From an uncultured Collinsella sp. (GTDB lineage: Bacteria > Actinomycetota > Coriobacteriia > Coriobacteriales > Coriobacteriaceae): a DNA stretch of 33,157 nucleotides. The position numbers and the translations under genes were made by a program. Shown piece by piece: positions 9,240 to 16,928 of the stretch; the stretch's first letter is position 1, and every line of letters starts with the position of its first letter. The stretch covers positions 1 to 33,157 of the forward strand of contig CAAELZ010000060.1 in assembly GCA_900756945.1 (NCBI GenBank), read 5' to 3'. The notes beneath the pieces are model-generated. The model saw only the letters and a program-made list of their open reading frames with translations, was not told the DNA's origin and made no database searches.

Positions 9240-9563
9240 CTATATAAGGCTCAAGACAATATAGAGTACGATGCCCGAGACGCAGCACCACAGCATCGAT
9301 TTTGTCTTGACCGCCATGACCACGACGCCGGCGGCCGCAATCCAGGGAACCAAGGCAGGCCAGAGTCCCGCGTCGAACGCGCCGGGGCTCACCAAGTCGT
9401 TGGCGACCAGCGCGGCAAAGGCGGCGGGCGGGATATAGCCCAGGGCCTCGGTAATGCGGGGCGACAGGGTCCGCCCGCGCAAGGCGAACGCCGGCGCGAT
9501 GCGAAAGAACGCGATAGCAGCCCACGACGACAGCCACAGAACCAAGAACTCGTTAACGGGCAT
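9240..9563 (-). CDS. azlD: AzlD-family branched-chain amino acid exporter subunit
   Basis: A 107-residue small membrane protein with about four hydrophobic helices. It is the AzlD partner of AzlC, which together export branched-chain amino acids or their analogues. The motif near residue 45, RITEALGYIPPAAFAALVANDL, is the family hallmark. The ATG at 9563 lies inside the end of azlC, an 11-nt overlap implying translational coupling. The frame stays open upstream to 9797, but that part is the azlC shadow. The length is normal for the family. Confidence 0.85.
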   Translation of the reverse strand: MPVNEFLVLWLSSWAAIAFFRIAPAFALRGRTLSPRITEALGYIPPAAFAALVANDLVSPGAFDAGLWPALVPWIAAAGVVVMAVKTKSMLWCCVSGIVLYIVLSLI

Positions 9564-10245
9564 CGCGGGCACCTCTTCCGTCAAATACAGCATCGCACGC
9601 CAACGCAATGGCCATGCCGGCCACGACGCTTGCCGGCACGGCAATATTCGTGAGGCCCAAGAACTTGCATACGGCGACGGACACCGCGCCCGAAACCGCC
9701 GCGACAACGTTGCCGCGCGACAGCCGCTGCGAAAAGAGCAGGCAGATAAAGAGCGAGGTGCAGACAAAGGCTGCAATGGCGGTGGGAACATCGACAACGG
9801 CGCCGACGATGGCGCCCATCGTACACGAAACGCCCCATGTTGCGATGAGAATCACGTTGAGCACAAAGGACTCGCGCGGGCCCCAATCCTCCCCTTCAAC
9901 CAACTTGGCAAGCGAGATGCCATATGCCTCCTCGGTAAGTGTCGCGGCAACAGCCAGCGTCTGACGCTTCGAGGCACCCGTCAGATGCGGCGCGATCGAT
10001 GCCGAGTAAAGCGCAAAGCGCGAGGAGATGGCAGCAACGCTCGCGACGATCGATGCTGCAGGCACGCCCGCCAGCCACAGGTTGCAGATCATAAACTGGC
10101 CGCTGCCCGTCACAAACGTGCTGCTCAGGGCAAAGACCATCCAGGGTTCCATTCCCGTCTGCCCCATGATCATTCCGCACGGCGCGCCTATTGCAACATA
10201 GGTAAGCATCACCGGCCAGACGGTTTTAAAGATCCTAAGGACCAT
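9553..10245 (-). CDS. azlC: AzlC-family branched-chain amino acid exporter subunit
   Basis: A 230-residue membrane protein, the large AzlC subunit of an AzlCD exporter. Family features are the N-terminal segment MLTYVAIGAPCGMIMGQTGM, then SSTFVTGSGQFMICNLWLAG near residue 45, SRFALYSASIAPHL near residue 75 and LTEEAYGISLAK near residue 100. The ATG at 10245 is preferred because it gives the normal family length and has a G-rich site (GGGGGTGG) just upstream. The frame is open further 5' (to 10479), but that runs across the HD-domain gene on the other strand and is unlikely to be used. It is divergent from the HD gene, with an inverted repeat between them. Confidence 0.85.
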   Translation of the reverse strand: MVLRIFKTVWPVMLTYVAIGAPCGMIMGQTGMEPWMVFALSSTFVTGSGQFMICNLWLAGVPAASIVASVAAISSRFALYSASIAPHLTGASKRQTLAVAATLTEEAYGISLAKLVEGEDWGPRESFVLNVILIATWGVSCTMGAIVGAVVDVPTAIAAFVCTSLFICLLFSQRLSRGNVVAAVSGAVSVAVCKFLGLTNIAVPASVVAGMAIALACDAVFDGRGARDAR

Positions 10246-10304
10246 GCCACCCCCATTCTGGTAAGTCGTCTGCAGCGCACCTCGCAACGCAGCAGAAATA
10301 TCAA

Positions 10305-10340
10305 CCGGTGGCAATAAAGTTCGCCTACAATTGCCACCGG
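10305..10340. promoter_or_regulatory. Inverted repeat between azlC and the HD gene
   Basis: A perfect 10-bp inverted repeat, CCGGTGGCAA at 10305-10314 and TTGCCACCGG at 10331-10340, with 16 nt between the arms. It sits between the two divergent starts (10245 and 10372). A TACAAT at 10326-10331 overlaps the right arm and could be a -10 element for the HD gene, though no good -35 is seen. It could be an operator for one or both genes, or a leader hairpin. Confidence 0.5.
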
Positions 10341-10371
10341 ATCGAAAGACACAACTTTTTAGGAAGTCATT

Positions 10372-11184
10372 ATGACAGCTATCGATCGAGACCGGGCGCG
10401 CGCAGCCTTCAAAAGCTACACCGATGCCTACGACGCCACCAACCCACGCATCGCGCTCAAAATCGAGCATACGTACCACGTGGCCGAGGCATGCGATGCC
10501 GTAGCGCGCGAGCAGGGCTGGTCGTCAGATGATATTGACTTGGCATGGCTTTGCGGCCTGCTGCACGATATAGGCCGCTTTGAGCAGCTGCGACGCTGGG
10601 ACACCTTTAAGGACGCCGAGAGCATGGGCCATGCAGCGCTGGGCATCGAGGTCCTCTTTGGCGAGAATCCCGCCGATGCACCCGCCGTGACGAGCGTCCG
10701 CGACTTTATCGATGACCCGGCAGAAGATGAGCTCATCCGAGCGAGCATTGCCTATCACAGCGATTTCCGTCTACCCGCGCAGCTCGACGAGCGCACGCGG
10801 CGCTTCTGCGATATCGTGCGCGATGGCGACAAGATCGACATTATGCGCACCATCGCCGACAGCACCGTCGACACCATCCTCAAGGTGGATGAGGACACGT
10901 TTCTCGCCAGCCACTTCTCGACACCGGCGCTTACCGCCTTTGACGAGCATCGCTGCGTCGCGCGTGACGAGCGCAACGAGCCGGCGGACTACCTGGTGGG
11001 GCTCATCTGCTTTATGTTTGAGCTCGTCCATCCGGCAAGCCGTGCACTGGCGCGCGAGCAAGGCGATATCTATCGCCTGCTCGACGCGCCCTTTGGCATT
11101 ACGCGGCCCTTTACCGACCCCGCCACGCAGGCAACCTGGAGCCGCCTAAAGGACGAGATGCGCGACTGGCTGACGCGCGCTTAG
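10372..11184 (+). CDS. HD-domain phosphohydrolase
   Basis: A 270-residue soluble protein of the HD metal-dependent phosphohydrolase superfamily. Candidate metal ligands are visible: His33 and His36 in KIEHTYHVAEA, the signature His65-Asp66 in CGLLHDIGRF, His87 in MGHAALG, His129 in AYHSDF, and Asp151/Asp153 in RDGDKIDIMR. The pattern is that of a nucleotide or phosphate ester hydrolase, but nothing identifies the substrate, and no RelA/SpoT synthetase or signalling domain is fused. The ATG follows AGGAAG. The gene ends convergently with etfA and the two stops overlap by 4 nt (TTAG at 11181-11184). Confidence 0.8.
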   Translation: MTAIDRDRARAAFKSYTDAYDATNPRIALKIEHTYHVAEACDAVAREQGWSSDDIDLAWLCGLLHDIGRFEQLRRWDTFKDAESMGHAALGIEVLFGENPADAPAVTSVRDFIDDPAEDELIRASIAYHSDFRLPAQLDERTRRFCDIVRDGDKIDIMRTIADSTVDTILKVDEDTFLASHFSTPALTAFDEHRCVARDERNEPADYLVGLICFMFELVHPASRALAREQGDIYRLLDAPFGITRPFTDPATQATWSRLKDEMRDWLTRA

Positions 11185-12386
11185 CGCTCAAGCTGAGCCA
11201 GCAGCTCCTCAACGATCTCAACGGCATCGCCGACGACCTTGTACTGGGCGGCACCAAAGATGGGGGCATCCGGGTCCTCATTGATGGCGACAATGCACTC
11301 CGCCCCACCGATGCCGGCGAGATGCTGGATAGCGCCCGAGACACCGATGCTCACGAGGAGCTTGGGCGAGACCGATACACCCGTCTGGCCAATTTGGTGG
11401 CGATACTCCAGCCAGCCGGCCTCCACCACGGGGCGCGTGCAGCCAAGCTCGGCACCCAGAGCCTCGGCAAGCTTTCGCATCAGCGGTAGGTTTTTCTTGG
11501 AGCCGATGCCGCGGCCCACCACGACTAGACGCTCGGCATCGGCAATTGAGGCCTGCTGTCCCCACTCCTCGGCGGGAATCGAGATCTCGACACGGGCCTT
11601 AACGTCATCCGCTAGCACTACCTGGGCAATCGTGCCGGAGCGGCTATAGTCAAACTCGGGCGCCTTAAAGATGCCGGGGCGCACCGTTGCCATCTGAGGA
11701 CGGTGGTTGGGGCAGATAATGGTGGCCATCAGGTTGCCGCCAAACGCCGGGCGCGTCTGCTGCAGCAGACCCGTCTCCGTATCCATCGAAAGCACCGTGC
11801 AATCGGCCGTAAGGCCCGTCTGCAAGCGCACGGCCACACCGGGCGCCAGCTCGCGACCAAAGGCGGTCGCGCCGTACAGAATGGCCTCGGGCTTGCGCTC
11901 GGCTACCAAATCGCAGATCAAGCGGGCGTAGACCTCCGCGTCGTTCTGACGCAGGCGCTCGTCACGACAGACCAGAACTTCGTCCGCACCGGCGCAAATC
12001 AGATGCTCCAGGTCCCCGAGTGAGCCCTCGGGGCTCATGCCGACCAGTGCCACCAGACGGCAGCCGCGGGCATCGGCAAGCTCGCGCCCCTTGCCCATGA
12101 GCTCGAAGGCCACGGATGCAACGGCATCGTGCTCGTCAGTCTGCACGAAGATCCAGATGTCTCGATATGCGTCAAGGTCTGCCGCGCCGGCGGCCTCGTC
12201 GCGCTCAATCGAGATGGCGTTGACGGGGCAGGCGTCGACGCACCCACCGCACAGGATACAGCCGTCGGTTACGCGGGCACAGCGATTGGGGCGCTCACCC
12301 TCCACCACAATGCCGCCCGAGGCGCAGGCGCGAACGCAGCGACCGCAGCCGATACAGGCTTCGCTATCGATAATCAGCCCGCTCAT
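11181..12386 (-). CDS. etfA: ETF alpha subunit with N-terminal 2[4Fe-4S] ferredoxin domain
   Basis: The large subunit of an electron-transfer flavoprotein, 401 residues. Residues 1-60 are a ferredoxin-like insert with two complete cluster motifs: Cys11/14/17/21 and Cys43/46/49/53 (CILCGGCVDACPVNA). Residues 70-401 are EtfA, ending with the FAD-binding signature GVSGAIQHLAGIGG and AINEDPDAPIFG. Ferredoxin-fused EtfA is known from LctC of the Acetobacterium woodii lactate dehydrogenase complex. Here it would pass electrons between ferredoxin and the ETF flavins. The ATG follows the etfB TAG with no gap. The stop overlaps the convergent HD gene by 4 nt. Confidence 0.9.
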   Translation of the reverse strand: MSGLIIDSEACIGCGRCVRACASGGIVVEGERPNRCARVTDGCILCGGCVDACPVNAISIERDEAAGAADLDAYRDIWIFVQTDEHDAVASVAFELMGKGRELADARGCRLVALVGMSPEGSLGDLEHLICAGADEVLVCRDERLRQNDAEVYARLICDLVAERKPEAILYGATAFGRELAPGVAVRLQTGLTADCTVLSMDTETGLLQQTRPAFGGNLMATIICPNHRPQMATVRPGIFKAPEFDYSRSGTIAQVVLADDVKARVEISIPAEEWGQQASIADAERLVVVGRGIGSKKNLPLMRKLAEALGAELGCTRPVVEAGWLEYRHQIGQTGVSVSPKLLVSIGVSGAIQHLAGIGGAECIVAINEDPDAPIFGAAQYKVVGDAVEIVEELLAQLER

Positions 12387-13202
12387 CTATGCCATCCCCT
12401 CAATAATCTTGGCAAGTTTTACCGCCTGCTCGGACGCCGTTCCCTCGACGGCCTCGCACGTTTGGTCACGGTCGGGCACAAACGAGCGCACGACCTGCGT
12501 CGGTGATCCGGCAAGGCCGCAACGCGAGGGATCGGCGTTTACGTCGGCAGCGCTGGCCACACGCACGTCTGCATCCTCGGCCGCGCGAATACCGGCAATA
12601 CTCGGCATGCGCAGCTGGCCAATCTCCTTGGCAGTCGTCATCGCACACGGCATCTCCAGGTACACCGTCTCCTCGCCGGCATCGCAGCCGTGAACGAGCG
12701 CCAGCGAGCCACACGTCGTAAATCCCGCGCTCTGCACACAGCTCACGTCGGTCACGCAGGGGACCCCAAAGGCGCCGGCCAGCTCGGAGCCGATCTGGGC
12801 CGTATCGCCGTCCACTGCCATCTTGCCGCAGATGATCAGGTCAAAGTCCTCATCGAGTGCCTCGATGCCGCATTTGAGGGCATAGGTGGTGGCTAGGGTA
12901 TCGGCGCCCGCAAAGGCTCGGTCGGTCAGCAGCAGCGCGTCGTCGGCACCGCGGGCGATGCAGTCGCGCAGCAGCGATTCGGTCGCGGGGATGCCCATCG
13001 ACACCACCGTCACACGCACGTCCATGCCAAAGCCGATAAAGTCGTCCTTCAGCGCTAGCGCACATTCGAGAGCACTTGCATCGAAGGGATTAATGACCGC
13101 CTGCTTGCCATCACGCACGATAGTATTGGTCTTGGGGTCCATCTTGACCTCGGTGCTTCCGGGCACCGCCTTGACGCACACCACCATATGGAAATCACTC
13201 AT
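12387..13202 (-). CDS. etfB: Electron-transfer flavoprotein beta subunit
   Basis: The small ETF subunit, 271 residues, which with EtfA binds FAD; in bifurcating forms it holds the flavin that meets NAD(H). Family features are VCVKAVPGSTEVKMDPKTN at the start, INPFDASALECALALKD near residue 38, the nucleotide loop segment VVSMGIPA near 65, and CGKMAVDGDTAQIGSELA near 125. Two starts are possible: GTG at 13208, overlapping the dehydrogenase stop as GTGA, or ATG at 13202, about 9 nt after AGGGGG. The latter is preferred on spacing. It is the middle gene of the dehydrogenase-etfB-etfA operon. Confidence 0.9.
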   Translation of the reverse strand: MSDFHMVVCVKAVPGSTEVKMDPKTNTIVRDGKQAVINPFDASALECALALKDDFIGFGMDVRVTVVSMGIPATESLLRDCIARGADDALLLTDRAFAGADTLATTYALKCGIEALDEDFDLIICGKMAVDGDTAQIGSELAGAFGVPCVTDVSCVQSAGFTTCGSLALVHGCDAGEETVYLEMPCAMTTAKEIGQLRMPSIAGIRAAEDADVRVASAADVNADPSRCGLAGSPTQVVRSFVPDRDQTCEAVEGTASEQAVKLAKIIEGMA

Positions 13203-13204
13203 CT

Positions 13205-14806
13205 TCACGCGCCCCCTTTCTGGACGAGTTCATCCAAGAGCTTCTCCGTAAACAGGTTGCCGCGACCCAGCTGGCCGGCAGGATCAAGCTGGAGTTTGAG
13301 ACGCGCCGACTCGACCATGGCCTCGTGGCCGTACATCGTCTCCAAGAAGCCCGCCTTGATCTTGCCGACGCCGTGTTCGGCAGAAACGGCACCGCCCATG
13401 GCCGTGACCTCGGAAGCCCACTGGGCAAAGAGCTCTCCACCACGACGGTAGTCTTGCGCATCGCGCGGCAGGATGTTCACATGCAGATGGTTGTTCCCGA
13501 TGTGTCCCCAGGCAGCAGACTCAAGCCCGCTTTCGGCCAGCGTGCGGCGATAGAGGGCCACGACATCGGCAAGGCGTGCATTGGGCACCGACATATCCGA
13601 TCCCAGCTTGGTAATGGTGGGGTCGGTGCGGCGACGCTCGTCAATGAGCATGTTGACGCTCTCGGGCACCGCGTGGCGGAAGAACCGCTGGCACTCGCGA
13701 TCGACTTCGTTGCGGGCGACCCATGTCGCATCGTCGCGGCCGCCCGCAAGCTCCAGCACCCATCCCAAGTGGTACAGCTCCTCGGTCGCCTGCGCCTCGT
13801 CATCGCAATCGAGCTCCACGTAGACACATACCTTGGCCTCTTTGTCGAGCGCCGGCAGCGAGGCAAACGCCGTCGACTGCTCGCGCTGGCGACGTAGAAT
13901 ATCCAGGGCGCCAGCATCGAAGTACTCGATGGCAGCCGCATGGGACAGGACAGGGCGCACGGAATCGGTAAAGGACACCGCCTTGTCCTCGCTATCGAAA
14001 AAGCAACTCACACCCCAAACGACCGCAGGCGCCGCCTGCAGGGCAATCTCGAGCTCGGTGATAACGCCGAGCGTGCCGCACGCGCCGATAAAGAGGTCGA
14101 TGGCGTCCATATCGTCCGCAACGAAATAGCCTGAGGCATTTTTTGTCTCGGGCATGGTATAGCCGGGAAGATCGAGCTCGAGCGTACGGCCCTCTGCCGT
14201 CACGAGCGACAGGTGGCGGCCCTGGGCAAAAGCCTCGCCGCGCTGAAGCTCAAGCAAATCGCCATCAGCCAGCGCGACGTGGAGTCCCGTGATATGCGGG
14301 CGCATGGGGCCGTAAGCGTAGCTGCGGGCGCCGGAGGCGTTGCATGCCGCCATGCCACCCAGACAGGCAGATGCCTCGGTGGGATCGGTGGGAAAGAACT
14401 GCTCGGGGGACTCTTGGAACTCCTCGTAGGCCTCAAGCGATGCCTGGTCCCAACCAGCGGTCGGCAGTACCTTCTTGCTCAGCTGCTTACGCAGCTCCGA
14501 GAGCACAACGCCCGGCTCCACGCGCAGCAGAAATTGGCCTTGTTCATCGCGGCGAAGGCCCAAGTAGCGATTCATACGGGAAGTATTGAGGATATGCCCA
14601 CCGTGGGGCACGGCACCGGCGGCAAGGCCGGTTCGGGCGCCCTGAACCGTTACCGGGACACGCTCGGCATGGAGCGTTTCCAAAATGGCACGGACCTCGT
14701 CTTCCGTTGTCGGAAACGAGATGCTCGATGCTTCGCCCGATGCACGAGATTCATCGCGGCCATACTCTTCGAACTCATCGGTGAAGGGTTTAATGGTTGC
14801 AGACAC
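13205..14806 (-). CDS. FAD-linked 2-hydroxyacid dehydrogenase (lactate/glycolate type)
   Basis: A 533-residue flavoprotein of the GlcD/LctD family, oxidising a 2-hydroxyacid such as lactate. Residues about 25-205 are the FAD-binding domain (PVTVQGARTGLAAGAVPHGG; ACLGGMAACNASGARSYAYG). The C-terminal half is the FAD-oxidase C domain, with GHIGNNHLHVNILPRD and AVSAEHGVGKIKAGFLE near residue 490, then LDPAGQLGRGNLF. The GTG at 14806 is supported by AAGGGGGAG 5 nt upstream. The order dehydrogenase-etfB-etfA, with overlaps, matches the parts of the electron-confurcating lactate dehydrogenase complex, where lactate oxidation is driven by reduced ferredoxin while NAD+ is reduced. Glycolate or 2-hydroxyglutarate remain possible substrates. 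Confidence 0.85.
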   Translation of the reverse strand: MSATIKPFTDEFEEYGRDESRASGEASSISFPTTEDEVRAILETLHAERVPVTVQGARTGLAAGAVPHGGHILNTSRMNRYLGLRRDEQGQFLLRVEPGVVLSELRKQLSKKVLPTAGWDQASLEAYEEFQESPEQFFPTDPTEASACLGGMAACNASGARSYAYGPMRPHITGLHVALADGDLLELQRGEAFAQGRHLSLVTAEGRTLELDLPGYTMPETKNASGYFVADDMDAIDLFIGACGTLGVITELEIALQAAPAVVWGVSCFFDSEDKAVSFTDSVRPVLSHAAAIEYFDAGALDILRRQREQSTAFASLPALDKEAKVCVYVELDCDDEAQATEELYHLGWVLELAGGRDDATWVARNEVDRECQRFFRHAVPESVNMLIDERRRTDPTITKLGSDMSVPNARLADVVALYRRTLAESGLESAAWGHIGNNHLHVNILPRDAQDYRRGGELFAQWASEVTAMGGAVSAEHGVGKIKAGFLETMYGHEAMVESARLKLQLDPAGQLGRGNLFTEKLLDELVQKGGA

Positions 14807-15152
14807 GCGAACTCCCCCTTTAGCTAACTACAGTGTTTGCAGGGAGATGTTACCGCATCGTTTCGTCGACGTGTTCGAGACCGTCTCCATAATTGGCGAT
14901 TTTTACGTTTGTGCAATTCGGCGAACGGCAAGGCTTCCTCGGCAGACGATGCTTTTGACACATATCGCCCCGCCGTCGCCGACCGCTCGATTGTCGCTCG
15001 AAAAAAGTTGAAGTAATTTTTTCCACCTTTTACCTGCGGAGATGTCAATCCGTCAAGCATTTGGTCAGAAATTGGTCAAGTAGCGGCTGATACGGTCGGC
15101 GTCGACAACCAAAACCGATAGAAGTTTTGGCCCCAGAAGCAGGGAGGTTCCC
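14807..15152. promoter_or_regulatory. 346-nt divergent intergenic region
   Basis: This AT-richer gap lies between the dehydrogenase operon (-) and the surface cluster (+) and should hold both promoters. Visible are a direct repeat TTGGTCA at 15061-15067 and 15072-15078 (11-nt period, one helical turn) and a 7-bp inverted repeat CCAAAAC/GTTTTGG at 15109-15115 and 15124-15130, ending 22 nt before the start codon. A TTGACA near 14955 has no matching -10. No -35/-10 pair is convincing and no gene is seen. Confidence 0.4.
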
Positions 15153-15449
15153 ATGGCATATTACTGGCCCCAGTACGGCGTCGCCATCGAGGTCGACGAC
15201 GATCCCTATCTCCTGCCTTTCGACGAAGAGGCGTTCCCCGATACGGCGGTCTACCACGTCACCACCGATGTTATCTGCGACCCCGAGTCGTTCTCGGCGC
15301 TCGCCCACCACATCGCGCGTATCCACGACATCGAGCTCCCTCACGACTTTGACGAGCTCATCTACTCGCGCCGCCTGATGCTTCACATGCTCTTTGGAGC
15401 GGACCCGTCCACGTTCGCACGTGTCTACACCACCAAGGACGCCGCATGA
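15153..15449 (+). CDS. Unrecognised acidic protein, first gene of surface cluster
   Basis: A 98-residue cytoplasmic protein with no signal peptide or membrane segment and a net acidic composition. The start is firm: ATG with GGGAGG 5 nt upstream. The beginning, AYYWPQYGVAIEVDDDPY, resembles the core strand of small endonuclease-like (PD-(D/E)XK/DUF559-type) domains that are common in Coriobacteria, but no complete catalytic set (D...E-x-K) is visible. If related, it is a remnant or a derived domain. The stop overlaps the next gene by ATGA (15446-15449), so it is translationally coupled to a membrane-anchored protein. Confidence 0.75.
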   Translation: MAYYWPQYGVAIEVDDDPYLLPFDEEAFPDTAVYHVTTDVICDPESFSALAHHIARIHDIELPHDFDELIYSRRLMLHMLFGADPSTFARVYTTKDAA

Positions 15450-15955
15450 GTGCGAAGAAGCCGCCCCGCCTCGCAGGACTGGGGCGTCGCAAGAAACTCG
15501 TCGTTGTCTGCCTGGCTATCGTCTGCGCCCTCATCGCCGTAGGGCTATACGCCTGGCAGTCGCAGCCCGTGCCCGAAGCGGGCGCCTCAGTCACGACGGC
15601 AGAGGGCAAATCGCGACAAGAAATCCAAGATGAGCTCGATGCCATCGTCCGCGACAACATGATGACGATTTCGGTCGCGCCGGTCGCTCAGCTACAGGAG
15701 GACGGCAAGCTGCGCGTCAACGTGCAAAACGTCCAAGACAATAAATTTCCCCAGCGATTCCGCGTCATCCAAAACGACGAGACCATGTACGAATCCGGTG
15801 TGGTCGAGACCGGCAAGACAATCGAGACGTGCCCCGCCGGCGACATCAAAGAAGGCGAGGCGTACATCGAGATCCAGGCACTCGATGCCAAGACCCTCGA
15901 CAGCCACGGCAATCCGACACGTGTCAAGGTGCGGGTTGAGCAAACCGAGAACTAG
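15446..15955 (+). CDS. Membrane-anchored extracytoplasmic protein
   Basis: A 169-residue protein with a basic N-terminus (MSAKKPPRLAGLGRRKK), one membrane helix at about residues 18-37, and an external domain of about 130 residues. The external part (KLRVNVQNVQDNKFPQRFRV, YESGVVETGKTIE, EAYIEIQALDAKT) reads as a beta-sandwich. It resembles, from memory, small anchored proteins encoded beside secreted WxL-like surface proteins in Firmicutes; this was not checked by search. It overlaps the upstream gene by 4 nt. Function is unknown; a role in anchoring or assembling the secreted neighbours is inferred. Confidence 0.8.
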   Translation: MSAKKPPRLAGLGRRKKLVVVCLAIVCALIAVGLYAWQSQPVPEAGASVTTAEGKSRQEIQDELDAIVRDNMMTISVAPVAQLQEDGKLRVNVQNVQDNKFPQRFRVIQNDETMYESGVVETGKTIETCPAGDIKEGEAYIEIQALDAKTLDSHGNPTRVKVRVEQTEN

Positions 15956-16045
15956 CTTTTCCGGCCGACGCGGCACCGCACGCAATTCACCAGCATTCGT
16001 CCAATCATCGCGGGGACGGCCCGCGGCGAATAGAAAGGAACGACC

Positions 16046-16645
16046 ATGGGCATCACCAGGAACATGAGCGGAGCCAGAGCGCTCGTCGTGGGCGCAGGGC
16101 TCGCGCTCGCGCTCGCAATGGGCGCCGCCCCGACGCCAGCTATGGCAGCCGGGCGCGTTGGAACCACGAAAGTAATGGTCAGGACCGAGATCGACAACGT
16201 TGAGTTCAAAGTTCCGACGGTTATTCCCTTCGTCGCCAAGGCCGACGGCACGCTTCAGGGCCCCTCGGAAGACGCGACCACCATCGACAATCATTCGGCC
16301 TACGGCATCCATGTCACCAACATGAAGATCGACGCCATGAACACCTGGACCATTGCTGCCGACGCCAAGGCCGGAACCGCACAGAACTCCATCGACTTTA
16401 AGGTCGGCCCCGACGGCGCACTCCAGAACGCCAGCGCCGCAATGCAGGAGACGGGCCTCGATCTTTCCAAGAACGCAGCCTTCGACATGGGCTACCAGGG
16501 CATTGCCGGCGGCACGGACAAAATTAAGCTCAAGACAAGCGGAAACGTCGCCCGCGTCACGCGCGACATCTTCCGCGTAACCGGCGAAGGCGATCAGGTT
16601 GCAACGATCACCTGGACGGTCGAGCCCGGTGCGCACACGGCATAA
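16046..16645 (+). CDS. Secreted surface protein, WxL-like
   Basis: A 199-residue protein with a clear signal peptide: hydrophobic stretch at about residues 11-29 and a likely cleavage after AMA at position 34. The mature part contains EIDNVEFKVPTVIPFVAKAD, a segment on 'natural' residues (TIDNHSAYGIHVTNMKID), NTWTI near residue 100 and a C-terminal ATITWTVEPG. This layout recalls WxL-type or pilin-like surface proteins that bind non-covalently to the wall. No sortase motif is present. The ATG follows AAAGGAA. The 90-nt gap before it may hold its own leader. Its 3' end overlaps the next gene by 17 nt. Confidence 0.8.
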   Translation: MGITRNMSGARALVVGAGLALALAMGAAPTPAMAAGRVGTTKVMVRTEIDNVEFKVPTVIPFVAKADGTLQGPSEDATTIDNHSAYGIHVTNMKIDAMNTWTIAADAKAGTAQNSIDFKVGPDGALQNASAAMQETGLDLSKNAAFDMGYQGIAGGTDKIKLKTSGNVARVTRDIFRVTGEGDQVATITWTVEPGAHTA

Positions 16646-16910
16646 GGCTATCGCCCTGGCCGCCACCGTCAGCATCCTAGCGTTTGGGCCAGCCATGGCC
16701 TTTGCCCAGCAAGAACAGGCACAGGCCGCCACGCAAGTGACGGTCGATCTCTCGGAGCTCGACCGCGGCGACCGCGAGGAACCGTTGGCGCAGACAGGCG
16801 ACAGACGATGGCTCTTGGCAGTAGGTGCCACAGCAGCAGGCGCGGGGACCGCCGGCCTCGGTCTGCACATCAAACACAGCCAGAAACAAAACACGGATAG
16901 GCCACACTAA
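16629..16910 (+). CDS. Small sortase-anchored protein (LAQTG)
   Basis: A 93-residue exported protein. The N-terminus is a signal peptide (hydrophobic residues about 8-26, AMAFAQQ). The mature stretch is only about 30 residues. Then come the sortase-like motif LAQTG at residues 53-57, a hydrophobic helix (WLLAVGATAAGAGTAGLGL) and a basic tail. The GTG at 16629 is chosen because it starts directly before the basic n-region. A TTG at 16599 is also in frame. It overlaps the upstream secreted gene by 17 nt, suggesting coupled translation. With so little mature sequence it may act as a wall anchor or spacer. No sortase gene is in this window. Confidence 0.75.
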   Translation: MRTRHKAIALAATVSILAFGPAMAFAQQEQAQAATQVTVDLSELDRGDREEPLAQTGDRRWLLAVGATAAGAGTAGLGLHIKHSQKQNTDRPH

Positions 16911-16928
16911 ATTAGCTAAGGAGACCCC

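Noticed and set aside
9139..9653. Small frames in the azlD region suggesting an extra gene
   Set aside because: They are out of frame with the membrane-protein signature, lack ribosome sites and are explained by azlC/azlD.
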